64,000 bases of DNA from contig JABSSW010000059.1 of the NCBI GenBank assembly GCA_018902385.1, forward strand, positions 124,001 to 188,000, in the 5' to 3' direction. The notes under the pieces are model-generated. The model worked only from the letters and a program-made list of their open reading frames with translations, had not been told where the DNA came from and did no database searches. The position numbers were made by a program, and so were the translations under genes. Below, piece after piece: positions 40,236 through 52,676 of this stretch. Source of the stretch: Physcia stellaris. Taxonomy: Eukaryota; Ascomycota; Lecanoromycetes; Caliciales; Physciaceae. Each line of letters begins with the position of its first letter. Position 1 is the first letter of the stretch.

Positions 40236-41078
40236 TTTTTAATCGTCAAATGCATTATTATCAAACATTATTTCGATTCATTTTATCGATGATTTTTTCG
40301 AAATTTTCAACAAGCGAATTCGTTTTTTCATTTTTTTTGTTTTTGATATCGTTCGAAAACTCGATAATCATTATATTTAAAAAATCAATTATTAATATTT
40401 AATTGTCGAATGCATTATTATTAAATTTTATTTCGATGCATGTTATTGTTGTTTTTTTTTTGCTTTTTATTCGTGTCATTCAGTTCAAATTTTAAACATT
40501 TTTTCAAAATCGAAAAATCGATATCAATTTCGTTTTTCATGAATGTTTCATCGTTTCGCGAATTGAAATTTTCAATTTCGAAAATGTTTGAATTTTGAAA
40601 ATGTTTTGATAAATTTGTCGTTGAAAAATATTTTCGAACAAATTTTGTTGTATTATCAATAATATATTCAAACAATAAAATGAAAAATACAAATTTTCAA
40701 ATTTTATAAAATTCATGTTTGTTTGCGTTACGAAATAATTTATCAAATAAATTATTAATAATAAATTAATTAAAATACTAAAATGAAAATTGAAAAAAAA
40801 AAAAAAAAAAAAAAATCAACGTTTATACGATTCGAAAATTAAATTTTGCAATTATATGCGATTATGCGCAATTTAATTAATATTTTCGATGTTTTGATTG
40901 AATGCAAATAATTTATGCATTATTTGTTTGCATTATCGATAATTATTGCAGATTTCACTTCAAATCGTTTATTATTAAATTTTGAAATCATAAAACGAAA
41001 CATTTTTTTTATTGAACGACGAAAAGCATTTTTCATCGCAATTTCATTATTTTCGTTTTTTCATCGTTTTATTAAATT
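40236..41078. other. Spacer between the CenH3-like fossil and hAT gene
   Basis: Holds an 84-residue minus-strand frame (40,675-40,421) with no family match, ending in an Asn/Lys run, perhaps more of the CenH3-like tail. An A19 run lies near 40,796-40,815 and a paired TGCATTAT motif at about 40,917-40,935. Confidence 0.45.
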
Positions 41079-43661
41079 TCAAATTTTCGAAACAACATTT
41101 TTAAATTTTGCATTTATCGTTCGATTATAATATTTGATCATTATCGTTTTTTCAATCGTTTTTTGATTCAACATTGTTCGATCATATTTACAAATTCGAC
41201 GTGTCAAATTGAAAATTCGTTTTATTTTTATCGATGAAATAAAACAAAACAAAATATTTTTCGTCATTCGAATTAATCGAGAAAAGTTCGAAACATTATC
41301 GTTTTAATATTGTTAATTAAAATTTCTTTTCATGATTGATATAAAGAAATAACGTTCGATTTCGTTTTGTGATTGTTTCGATTTTCGATTCGATCGCAAA
41401 ATCGAATTAATAAAAAAAATTTATTGTTTTGTTAAATTGAATTTCAATGCATTATTTTGATGCATTATTTTTTTATCGAACGATTGAAAAATAACGCGTT
41501 GAAAATTATCATATATTTTGTCATCATAATGATTTCGATAGTAATTCAAAAATCGTTTACGAACGTCATTAATATACGCATGCTTTTTTTTTTCTGTGAT
41601 TTTCTCGAAATTGTCATTTTCATTTCAAATTTCATAAATCGATAATTTGTTGATTGAATTTAAAATATTAACAAAATCGTATATCAATTCATCATTTTTC
41701 TTTGTTTTCGCATAATATTTGAAAAGTTTTTGAATGATTTTCGCACAAACAATCAAAATTAATGATTTGTCGAAACATTGATTTTGTCGTATCGTTTCAT
41801 TGAAATAATTCAAATGATCGTATAAAAAATTGAAAATTTTAAATTCAATTTGCACATTAATGTTCGTGATTCGTGAAACAATCAACGTGATTTCGTAAAA
41901 TGTTTTTAACATGTTTTCGAAAAATAAAATTTGATTTCAATCATCATCAAATATTCGAATTTTGACAATTTTGACATCGTTGCGATTTTTTTGAATTCAT
42001 TTATCAACGAATCGTCGAAATTGATAAACACGTCGTATCATAAAATAGCAAAAATTTCAACGAATTTTGACATTTTGTTTCAATTTTCGAAAACGTTTAA
42101 TTTTTGTTTTTTTTTGTAATTTCACAAAACGAATTTTTCGTTGCGAAAAAAAATTGATAACAATCGTCAAAACACGAATTTGATTATTTTGTTAACAAAT
42201 GCATTATTTTTTTGCATTATCAAATTGATTTATTTTTTTGACGATTTTTGACATTTTTGTATTTTGTTCGATGTCATCGATTTGATCATTTTTCAAATTT
42301 TGAATAACATTATCGTTAATAATTTCGATTTCAATCGAATTGATAAAGTTTTGTGCGACTAAATTGCACACATGAATTAAACAATTCATGAAATTTTGAT
42401 TCACATTTCAATTAATGTTCATTTCAATCATCGTTAAATTCAATAATTGTTTGAAAATGCGATTATTGAATGCATTATCAATCGTGATCGTCATTAATTT
42501 TTTTGTTATTTCATAGAATTTTAGTATTGACAACAAAAAATTTAACATTTCTTTTTCGTCATGACAAACATTTAACGAAACAAAATCGATAAATTTTTTT
42601 TGATATTGAAAATTAATATTCATTCAATATATCATCACATTTAAATAAGCGATTTTTTGTTGATTGAATCAAACATTTAACGAAATAAAAATTCGATCAG
42701 CATTTTTCAATTCGTTTTTCAATTGATCACGAATCTTTTCATAATTTTTCGTTACAAACTGATTTAATTTGATGCGATATGATAATTTCAAAATGAATCG
42801 ATTCATTTTCAAATATATTCGAAAACGTTCGTTTTCGATCGTTCGATAAAAAAAATCACAAACAATAAAAATTTTGATTAAATGTTTTTCAAAAAATTTC
42901 TCGTCGAATGTTGCACGAAAATCGAATTTGATTTTTTTTTAATAAAAATAAATAAATGCATTATCAATATGCATTATTCAACAAATTTACATTGACATTT
43001 TCGAAAAACTCGATTATTTTTTGAAAATCAAACGACATTGTTCGATTTTTTTTTCAATTTTAAAACGATGTTTTGCGTTTTTCAAATGTTTGTTCATGAC
43101 GTTGATGTCGTCATTTGCGTTTGACGAATGTTGTTGAATTTTATGACATGTTTTACAAACAATCATTGATGTTTCGTCAAACATTTTCGTTATTTGAACA
43201 AATTTTTGTCAACATGAAACAATTTTATTTTTTTTGTTCGATCAATGTGAATTATTGTATTTTGTTTGAATTTTGTTCAAAATATTTTCATCAAAATTGA
43301 TTTGTTTTCATCATTTTAAAAAAGCATTCGAATTTTTTTTTTTTCAAAATACATATTTTTTATTGTTATGAAAACTAAAATCAAAATGTTTTGTTCGAAA
43401 TTTTTTCGTCAATTTGATTATTTGATTTTGACGATTATCAAAAATTGAAATTATCGATGATTGAAATTTGTGATGATTATCAAAAATTGAAATGATTGAT
43501 TGTTGAAAATTGTCAATTGACATATCGTCATCGTCGTTCATGATGAACGAGTTTTTTAAATTTTGAATTGAAAACGAAAAAAAATTCGAAAACAATTCGA
43601 AATTCGACATTTTATTTGACATTTGAATAAATGATAAAAATAATGCAAAATGATAATGCAA
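41079..43661 (-). pseudogene. hAT-family transposase fossil, near full length
   Basis: On the minus strand the family's blocks appear in order. An acidic N-terminus lies at 43,661-43,344. At 42,623-42,408 are F-Q-Y-Q-K-K-F and T-I-D-N-A-F-N-N, the conserved DDE region. Then comes C-x-L-V-A-Q-N-F at about 42,370, K-x-I-I-K-F-V with Y-D-V at about 42,170-42,020, and Y-A-K-T with I-L-N-S-I-N-K-L-S-I-Y near 41,640. The C-terminal dimerisation domain (hATC) is at about 41,340-41,079 with I-K-R-I-F-N-L and D-R-T-M-L-N. In-frame stops are TGA, for example at 42,408 and 41,625, as expected from TGG by GpG-to-GpA change; CAA codons stay intact. A paired ATAATGC motif at about 42,196-42,216 followed by TTAAC marks a frame change and may be a former intron. 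Confidence 0.8.
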
Positions 43662-43959
43662 TTTGAAACATTAATTGTATATAACACGAAATCAAATTTC
43701 AAAATAATGCACAAAAATAATGCAAATATGATAATTGCAATTGTTCGATGAAAATCTTGAATCAAAAAATAATATAATTCAAAAAATAATAAATTGTCGA
43801 AAAAAATTGATAATAATTTCGAATACAAAATAATATTATGATTATCACGTTTGATTTATATGAAATAATGCAAAAAAAAAATTCGAAAATTTTGAAAAAA
43901 AGCATTTATAATTAGTATCAAAATATCGCGAAATAATGTAATACGTCATGAAATTAGAA

Positions 43960-44155
43960 TTTTTGACGAATCAAATCAAATTCGACATCGAAATTTGAAA
44001 TTTGATTCAAATTCAAATCAAATTTTGACATTTTGATCTTTTTTGAAATTTGATTGATTCAAATTCAAATCGAAATTTTAACGTGTCAAAATTTGAATTT
44101 GATTCAAGTTTATTCAAATTCAAATCGAAATTTTCGATTTGCAAATACAACGACA
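43960..44155. repeat. Right-edge block of short TTTGAAT-type repeats
   Basis: Irregular repeats of ATTTGAAATTTGATT, ATTCAAATCAAATT and TTTTGACATTTTGA, ending about 35 bp before the copia end repeat. Same type as 31,345-31,560. Confidence 0.45.
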
Positions 44156-44189
44156 AATAAATTTGTACGTTTTCGAACGCATTCAAAAC

Positions 44190-44289
44190 ATAGTGATCGA
44201 TCTTGACACGTTTCGCTTAATCGATCAATCAGAAATTCTGATTTTATTCGTGCTCATATTTCAATTTTTTGTCATCGTACTTTTCAACA
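44190..44289 (-). repeat. Copia end repeat (3' copy)
   Basis: About 90 percent identical by eye to 49,864-49,963. On the minus strand it starts TGTTGAAAAGTACGATGAC, so it has the TG start expected of an LTR, and CA occurs near the other end. It is short for an LTR; the true repeat may be longer and eroded. Confidence 0.75.
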
Positions 44290-47200
44290 TTTTCACTCGA
44301 TGACAATCATGTTCATTGCATTCGTGAATGCGATTCTCACTGAATTTCGATTCTTGCATTGATTGTAAACTCTCAACAGTGCTAATTCGTGCAACGGCGT
44401 AACTTTCATTGAGTTTCAATTTTTACGTTCATTGATGGAGAAAACATTGAATTTCTTTGATCAAAAAATCGAGTTCGAACGATTTCGAAAAAAATCATTT
44501 TGAATCATCATGCAATTCGAGTTTGAGCACGATCAACGAGTTTCTGTTTTCAATCATAATTTGTCAAATTTGTACAATCGAGTCATCATCGCTTTAAAAT
44601 GAAAAAAATGACGTGATTTCAATCAAATTCGAACTTTCTTGATTATTGACGAGAAAAACATTGACTTTTTTTGATCAAAAAACTAGACTCGAACGATTTC
44701 AAAAAAAATCATTTTGAATCATCATGCAATTCAAATTTGAACACGATCAACGAGTTTCTGTTTTCGATCATGATTCGTCAAATATGTACGATTGAATCAT
44801 CAACATTTTAACATGAAAAAAGCAATTTTGATTATTGAGAAAAATTTAATTGATTTTCGATTTCTTCAATTTCGACTGTTTCACGAATTTCTTGAATTTA
44901 TTTTTTGACAATGATTTAATCAAATCATCGACTATCATGTTTGCACTTGAAACGTAATTCAATTGAATCAAATTCTTCTGATGCAAATTTCTGATATTAT
45001 GATAAATCACATCAATGTGTTTTGATCGTTCGTGAATATGTGCGTCTTTGATCAACAAGTTAGCGATTTGATTATTTCTCAAAAATTGCATTGATAAGCA
45101 AACTTCATGTTTATCGTTTTGAGTGATTGCTATTTGATTCAGTTCGATTTCGAAATATTTGATGAAATTCAAATTTCGAAAAAATTGTGTTATTCATAAT
45201 TTTTTTTTAACGCATGTCGATAAAATCATATATTCGATTTCAATGATTGAAATAACGATCGATTTTTGTTTACGATTCATTCATGATATTGATTTTTCAA
45301 CGAACATGTAAACGTATTCGAAAATCGACTTTTTGTTCAATTTATCGATTGCGTAATCAAAATTCGAATAAATTTTGACTTTGAAACTTTCATTGTTGTT
45401 CAATCTCAAATCGTATACAAAGTTTAAGTCGATGATCGATCGAATGTAACGAAGCAAAGTTTTCAATTGCTTTGTCGTGATGTTTCGCAAAATCATTGAA
45501 ATATTGATTTAATCGTTTTAATGCGAAAACGATATTTGAACGAATGTGTATGACAACATACATAAACTTTTCAATTTTGTGTTGATAGTTTTTGAATCAA
45601 TTCGCTCGTCGTTCGATTGATTGATCTGAGTGAGTCGTAATCGTTCATGAATAGTTTCGTGCGTTCGTGTTTATCGATGTTCATATGCAATTCATTCAAT
45701 ATTTCATTCAGATAATGAGTTTGATTCAATCGAATAGTTCGTTTTTTACGATCGCGAGTGATTTTAATGTCAAAAATTTTTTTCATTTTTCTCAAATTCT
45801 TGACTTTGAATATTTTTTTGAACTTATCTTTGAATCAATTGATTTGCTCGTTGAATTTGACGACAACAAAAATGTCATTCACGTAAAAAAATAATATGAT
45901 TTCTCGTTTTTATGACGAAACATGCAAGAGTCAATCGAAATCTGTTCGAAATTCAATTTGTGCAATTCTTTTACGCAACGCTCGTGTCAATTTCTAATCG
46001 CTTGCTTCAATTCATAAAGATTTCGACGAATCAAAAGTGCTTGTTCGAGAAATAAATTCACGCCGAATGACGATTTCATGTAAATTATCTTCTTTAAAAA
46101 TGATTTCGTGAAAGCATTGTTGACGTTCATTTGATAACATTCGAAATTTTTCAACGCGACGATGACAAAAAACAGACGAAAAGTATCGAATTTGACAGTT
46201 GAAACAAAGATATCTGTATAGTTTATTTCATATATTTGCGAAAAATTTTTGCAACGAATTTGACTTTCAATTTGTTCAACGTATCATTCATATGCATTTT
46301 GACCTTGAACATTCATTTACTAATGACGATATTGACGTTTTTCGATGAAATGACGACGTTTCAAATTTCATTAATTATTAACGTCGTCAATTCGGTCTGA
46401 ATAATCTCGAGTCAGAATTTATTTCAAATGAAATTATTGACAGTTTTCTGATAGTTTTCGAACACAGATATGATTAGCTTTTCAACGAATTGTCGATTTA
46501 TTTTTTTGTTGTTGCAAATAAAATTCATTTATCGTGTTCGCATGTATCAAAATTTTCGACTAGAAAAATCATCATGACGCGTGCAATTTTGTTGCGATGT
46601 TCATTTCGTTTTTTCTCGTTCGTGATATTTCGTTTACGTTTAAAAATTGTCACGTGAAGAAATTGTTGCATCATGCGTGAAAATTTCGTGAAAAATGCTA
46701 GTTTACACGCGTTTGAATTGTCGATTTCGCGATAAATTCGTTGATTTCATTTTTTCATTTGATGTATCGATAAATTCATCGTTTTTTTTATGTGCATTGA
46801 TTGAATTTTTTTTGTTTTCGAAATCATAGACGCAGTAAAAGTCGAAGATTTCGCAAAAATTGATGCAACAAATGCTGATGCAAACGTCGATGTCATCGAA
46901 ACGACTGCAAATGCAAAAGTTATTTTGCGTGATTTTTCGACAAATCGTTTTCAAATAATTCGTTTATCGTAATCGTGAACAAATTCAACGATTCATTTTT
47001 TCATTTTTCACGTTCAAAAAACATTATTTTGTGATGCTTGATGACATCACGACGATCGAAAATTCATATTTTGTATTGAATCGTGATGTTTTCGTCATAA
47101 TTCATGAACACGTTCGATTTCTTTGTATTGACGAATTTATTCTTTTTATTTTTTTCAAACAATGATTTGATATCAACGAACGAATAACATTTGCATTTTC

Positions 47201-49863
47201 AAACGCGTATGTGATTTATCGACGATTTAATATCTGTTCAGATTTCAATAAAGCTTGTTGAATTGTCGTCGATTACTGATTTCGTGTTAATACGATTGCG
47301 AACATATCATTTGTTTTTTGTTTCAAATCAAAATTCTATAAACAATTTTGCATTTTGAATCATTGTTCGAATCTGATTTTCGATCGTTTTTATGACACGT
47401 TTTATTACGTCATTTTGAATGAAATTATACGAAACGATGTACTGTGAAACAATGTCGATAAATTCGCATCAAAGAATCGAGTATAAATTTCAGTTTTTTG
47501 ACGTTGTCACAACGTATTGTCTGTAATTTTCGTTGAGTTTCTAATTTCATTTTCAACTTTCATTTGTTGAAAGTTTTTGATGCATCGACTCGTTTGCGAA
47601 AAGATAGAATTCACGTTCGTCGAAAATGATTATTCACGATTTCTAAAAAGTATTCGTAATCGAATCTTGAAGCGGATAAAAATTCACAAATATCGATAAA
47701 TATCAATTTCAATATGTGAGTTTTGCGTTCGGCTAAACGACGATTATGTGCATTAATCATTTTCGTAATCGCACATATTTTGCATGAATCGTTGCGATTT
47801 TCAACAATGAATATTGACTTGCGTAAAGTTGTGATTCTTGTGCAAATTTCGAAGTTTTGCAGATTTCATATGATCAAGAACGTCGATATCATAACTCGTA
47901 TAAATCACGTCTCTTTTGATCGGCATTTGAATCAATACTTATCAACATTGAGTCAATTTTTAGTCAACATCTTGATACTTGAATCAACATTTGAAATACT
48001 TGAGCCAACATTCGATGATTGAAAATCGATTTCGATATCATTTCGAAAATCAATATTTGCATCGGGCAAAATTTCGTTCGAGTTCACGATTGTTGACATT
48101 GCAAATGAAACAGACAAGATTTTAAAAAATTCAATTGCAAACATCGTGTTGCTCGTTAACAATGCGTATTTTTTAAGTTTTGATGTGATTTTGTTTATTA
48201 TGTAAACATTTTTTGAACGAATGTTCGAAATATTTCAACGTTTTGCTTATTGCGCATGAACAAATTATCGTCATTGAAATTTTTATCAAATTCTTTTTGA
48301 TAAAGTGTTTGTCGAATAGAAAATTGACGTCGAAATCAAATACATAAAACATTTTCGTCAACGTGTTTTCATCGTTTTTGACGCGCATCGTCATTGAATC
48401 ACACTGATTTGAGTACAATTTTTTTTTTTCGATTTTAATCGTGCGTCTTTTAATCGACTTGAAAAACTCACTAAAAAATCGAAAATCGTCAATCATGTGA
48501 GACGAACGTCGATATTTGCAATTCAGACGAATTTGAAAAATCTACTGATCAATTTTTTGAATAAACGACGATTTTTTCATGTGTTTTTCATTGTTTGAAT
48601 CGATGTCGATGTCGAAACTTGAATTGCTGTTGAACGAAAAGAAATCGACGACGTTGTACGCTTTGTGCTTTTTATTTTTTTTGCGTAAAAATTTTTTTGA
48701 TTTTTTGTTTCTTCGTTCATTTTTTTAATTTTTCAGAAAATCGCATTTTGCGATTCGATGTGAATCATCGCAAAAAAACATTTCGTCTTTTTCGCTTTAA
48801 TTTTGAGACGGCGAGAAAATTTTCGTCGAAATTGAAAAATCGTCGTTGAAATATGCGATAAAATTGACGACGATTGTTTTGATCATCAATATCGATTCGA
48901 CGATCTTGCTCGCAATGAGTTTGTCTTTTTTTTTTTGCAATTTCTGAATAAATTTATCGACATCGAGATTGTTTTGTGCGTTGATTGCATCACGAATGAC
49001 ATCGTATTCGACAAGGCAAAAATGTTAAAAGTGTTTGAAAACGACGTTTTGATTTGAACAAATTCGTCATGTCTGATTGCATGCTTGCAATTTTGCGACT
49101 TTTTTTGATGATATCGATATAAACGATCTCAATGATCACGTTTGGAAATTTCTTGTAATTTATGAATTTTTGCAACAATTGTCGTTCAATTGTAACAAAT
49201 TTTTGTTTGTATTTGTTGACAAAAATTTTTCAAATCTCTCTGACAGTTTTCAGTTTCGTCATCAATTTTTGATCATCGTCATCGATACATTCGATAAATT
49301 GATATTGTGTTTTTGCGTCGAATTTCTTTTCAATTTTTTTCTTATCAAAATTCAAATCGACATTTCATTTTGATTTTCGAAAATATTCGGCAACAATTTT
49401 CGACACATAATTTGAATCGACGATCATTCAAATTTTTTCGTCGATGAATCATTGCTTCATTAATTTGAATCATTTTTCGCAATTTTGACGAATAAAAATA
49501 TCGCAAACTCGACGCGCGTTGAATTTAATGAACTCGAAATCGTTCATGATGCGTAATGTGATATGTAAATATGTATTCGAATGTAAATTCTTTTTACTGT
49601 CGTGTGTTTTCTCGTGAAATTGTCGATCGAGTCGTGTAAATTCTTTTTATTGCTTTAACGCGATCGAACGATGAGTTTTTCACAATTGTTTGACTTTCGT
49701 GATTTCGTGATCGAACGATTGACGTTGACAGTCACAGAAAGTTTATGTTAATTCGAATCTCATAACTTATTGAACGAATGTGAGTGATTGTCGTTACATT
49801 GCATGCAATATTATCGAAGTTACGTACAAAAGTAAGTACAATTTGATTGCGCAAATGTTTCTA

Positions 49864-49963
49864 ATAGTGATCGATTTTGACACGTTTCGTTTAATCGATC
49901 AATCAAAAGTTTTGATTTTATTCGTGTTCATATTTCAATCTTTTGTCATCGTACTTTTCAACA
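49864..49963 (-). repeat. Copia end repeat (5' copy)
   Basis: Direct-repeat partner of 44,190-44,289. No matching target-site duplication is visible outside the pair. Confidence 0.75.
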
Positions 49964-51984
49964 ATCGTGAACAAACAAATTCGAAATTTTTTTTAAAAAA
50001 ATTCTTTCAAACGTTTTCAAAATTAAAATTGAATTTGATAAAATTGTCAAATTCGACATTTCGTCATTGTTTTGCAAATTCACGAATTTCGCATTGCAAT
50101 AACGTTTATATTTAATGAATAAAACAAACAATCGAAAATTCGTTTTGAAATTCAAAATGAATTTTATTCAAATAATTAATAATATCGAAAATTCATCGAA
50201 TGCGCATTGAATTATAATCGAAATCGCATTAAAACGTTGCAAACATTGCGAAAAATCGCAAAACGAACACAAATTTGACAACAACATAATTTTTCAAATC
50301 ACAAAATTATTGCGATAATGAATCGATTTTCGTTGTTTTTGCAAAATTGAATTGCGTTCATTTCGTTTTACAATTTTGATTAAATAAATGAAAATCGTAT
50401 GTGATTGTTGATTGCGATACAAAATGTGCAACAATTGTACGAACGCAACAATTTTGATGATTGATCGAATCAAAAATAACAAATTATTTTTTTGAAAACG
50501 TGAATTAAATATTGATTGAATTTATCGACTTTAAACAATACGAACGCAAAATTGATCAGAAATTTTTTCGATCGATCATTCGCGTTAAACGATTTTAATG
50601 AATATTTTTTTATAAATTGTGTTTTATAAACGAAATCGTTAATTACATTATGAATCGTACATTTTTCAAAAACATGAATGAAAAACATCGTTCGAAATGA
50701 TTATCGACAAAAAGTTTAATTTTGTTCACATCGTTCAATATAAAACAAAAATATATTTTTTGAATAAAAATATTTCGAAAAAGAAAAAAATGAAAATCAA
50801 AACACATATCGACTTTTTTGTAAATTATAACAACATCAACATTTTTCTTATTTGAATTTTTAATCAACGAAAAATTATTCGTACACGTGATGTCATATTC
50901 AACGAAAATTCACGTTATCGTTTTAACGAAATAAATTCAATTCAATTCGTTAACGAATTTTTTTTAATTAACGATACGCTTGATATATCGCAAAACGATT
51001 TCACGAAAATAATGAATAACGAATCAAACAACGACGAAAATTTATGAAAATTAACATTTACAAAATTTATTATCGATCGCGATGCAAAAAAATTTCACAA
51101 ACAAATGATTGAAAACGATTTTGAACGAGAATATTTATTTTCATTTGTTTCATTTTCGTCAAAAAATGAAAACGTTTCGAATACGTTTGATTTTTCGTTA
51201 TTTGTCGTTACAAAAAATTTTTCGTCATTTGTCGTTGCAAAAACAATGAAAAAATTATTCTTGTTTGCATCATTTTTGAAAAAAAAAAATCGAAACATTG
51301 AACAAAAACGACGATTGACGAAACGAATATTCAATTTGAAAAAATTATTTGCATTCGCAAATCAAATTCGTTTCGAAATTTCAATTATTACATTGTTTTG
51401 AAAAACGCGTTCGCAAAAAAAATGCGTTCATTTTACGAAATATTTATAATTTCATTAACGATAAAAATGAAATCGCATCGTGACAATTTTTTCGTCGAAT
51501 TAAAATTTTATTATTAAATGTTCAAACATGTTGAAATCGTCGATTTTTTACGAATTATTGACGTGAAAATCAAAACATTACAATCAAAACAAATTTGAAA
51601 AAAAATATCATGAAATCATGTCAAACAAACAAAAAAATTTTTATATTTATCACATGAGTATTCAAATACAAATTCGACAATGAAAAATATTTGATAAAAC
51701 ACAAAATTAAATTGTGTGTTCGAAAAAATTTTCAACAAATCGAACAAAACGTTTATGCAATTACATTAATTATTAAAATATTTCGAACATTAATGATCAT
51801 AATTACAATTTTCGATTTGAATATTCGTTAATATGACGCAATCAATGCATTCGCAAATAACGATATCGACGAATTCATTTATTGCAAATCGTTTAACGAT
51901 TGAAAAAAAACAAACAATGTGTTATTTTTTCTATTGAAAACATTATACGAATTGAAACAATTTTCAATATTATGATATCGACAT
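49964..51984. other. Heavily decayed sequence, no family assigned
   Basis: About 2 kb with almost no CT, CC, AG or GG. A plus-strand frame at 51,105-51,401 is Phe/Ser/Lys-rich and unassigned. It may belong to the older copia scrap that follows on the same strand. Confidence 0.45.
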
Positions 51985-52676
51985 TTGTCGATCATTTTTA
52001 ACAATTTAAATTTGAAACAAATGTTCGACATCGAATGTTTATTCATATGCGATTACATAATTTTATTTTTTTTTCGTGAACGATATAATTATCATGTATT
52101 ATTTTCAATATTTCAAACAAATCGACGTTTTCGAAAAAAAAATTTCGAAACATACGAGATAAAAAACATGAACGAAATCGAATAATTTTTCAATATTCGC
52201 ATTACACGCGATAAAAACAACAAATAACGTCGTTTTGTTAAAACAATTATATCGATAAATTCATTAATAAATTCAATATCAATATGAACAAAAACAAATC
52301 AAAATCATTTATAATCAATTATATTTCGATGATAAAAAATGAAAATAATATTATTTCACAAAAAATTCACATGTATCAACAAAAAATCGATTCGATTAAT
52401 TTCGTTGCAACAATTTTTCGATTAAATGTAATTGTTATTGCATCATTATTATTTGAATATTTTACGAATTCATTTAAACATTATGCGAAACAAACGATTC
52501 GAACGTTAAAATATTTGACACATATCAAATATTACGTTATTGTTTACAAAAATCAAACAAATCATGAAATTATCATTTTTTTAAATTTTTCAAACACGTT
52601 ATTCGCAAATTATTTAAACATTCGTCAAAATTTAAATGAATATTGTTTTATGTTTTTCGACGATTTCATGAATTAA
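51985..52676 (+). mobile_element. Older Ty1/copia scrap
   Basis: The frame at 52,284-52,676 matches the end of copia reverse transcriptase: Y-Q-Q-K-I-x-S-I-N-F-x-A-x-I-x-R-L-x-V, then S-F-K-H-Y and L-K-Y-L-T-H-I-K-Y-Y. It is opposite in orientation to the 44-50 kb element and far more mutated, so it is a separate and older insertion. Broken and partial; no end repeats seen. Confidence 0.65.

Larger units (their letters stand above)
31345..44160. mobile_element. 12.8-kb block: hAT-type element with histone-fold genes
   Basis: Between the gypsy relic and the copia element lies a block with one decayed hAT transposase gene (-, 41.1-43.7 kb), a CenH3-like gene fossil on the same strand (39.4-40.2 kb), and a tandem duplication carrying two H3-like genes (+) and two Cys-rich/coiled-coil frames (-). 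Both edges (31,345-31,560 and 43,960-44,155) are made of short TTTGAAT/ATTCAAA-type repeats, reminiscent of hAT subterminal repeats. The paired motif ATAATGC recurs throughout the block and not clearly outside it. Reading these as one element is an inference; exact termini and target duplication were not found. Confidence 0.5.
44190..49963 (-). mobile_element. Ty1/copia retrotransposon relic with end repeats
   Basis: A 5.8-kb fossil on the minus strand bounded by ~100-bp direct repeats. From 5' to 3' it shows remnants of protease/pre-integrase (about 48.5-48.2 kb), integrase region (about 48-46.7 kb), reverse transcriptase (about 45.9-45.3 kb; I-T-R-D-R-K-K-R-T-I-R and L-L-R-Y-I-R) and RNase H (45,172-44,846; H-E-R-S-K-H-I-D-V-I-Y-H). 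Broken, with many breaks, yet less mutated than its surroundings, so probably among the younger insertions in the island. It inserted next to, or within, the older repeat material. Confidence 0.85.

Noticed and set aside
42468-42480. Single TAATGCA as another copy of the paired module
   Set aside because: It is the D-N-A codon run of the hAT catalytic motif, so it is explained by coding.
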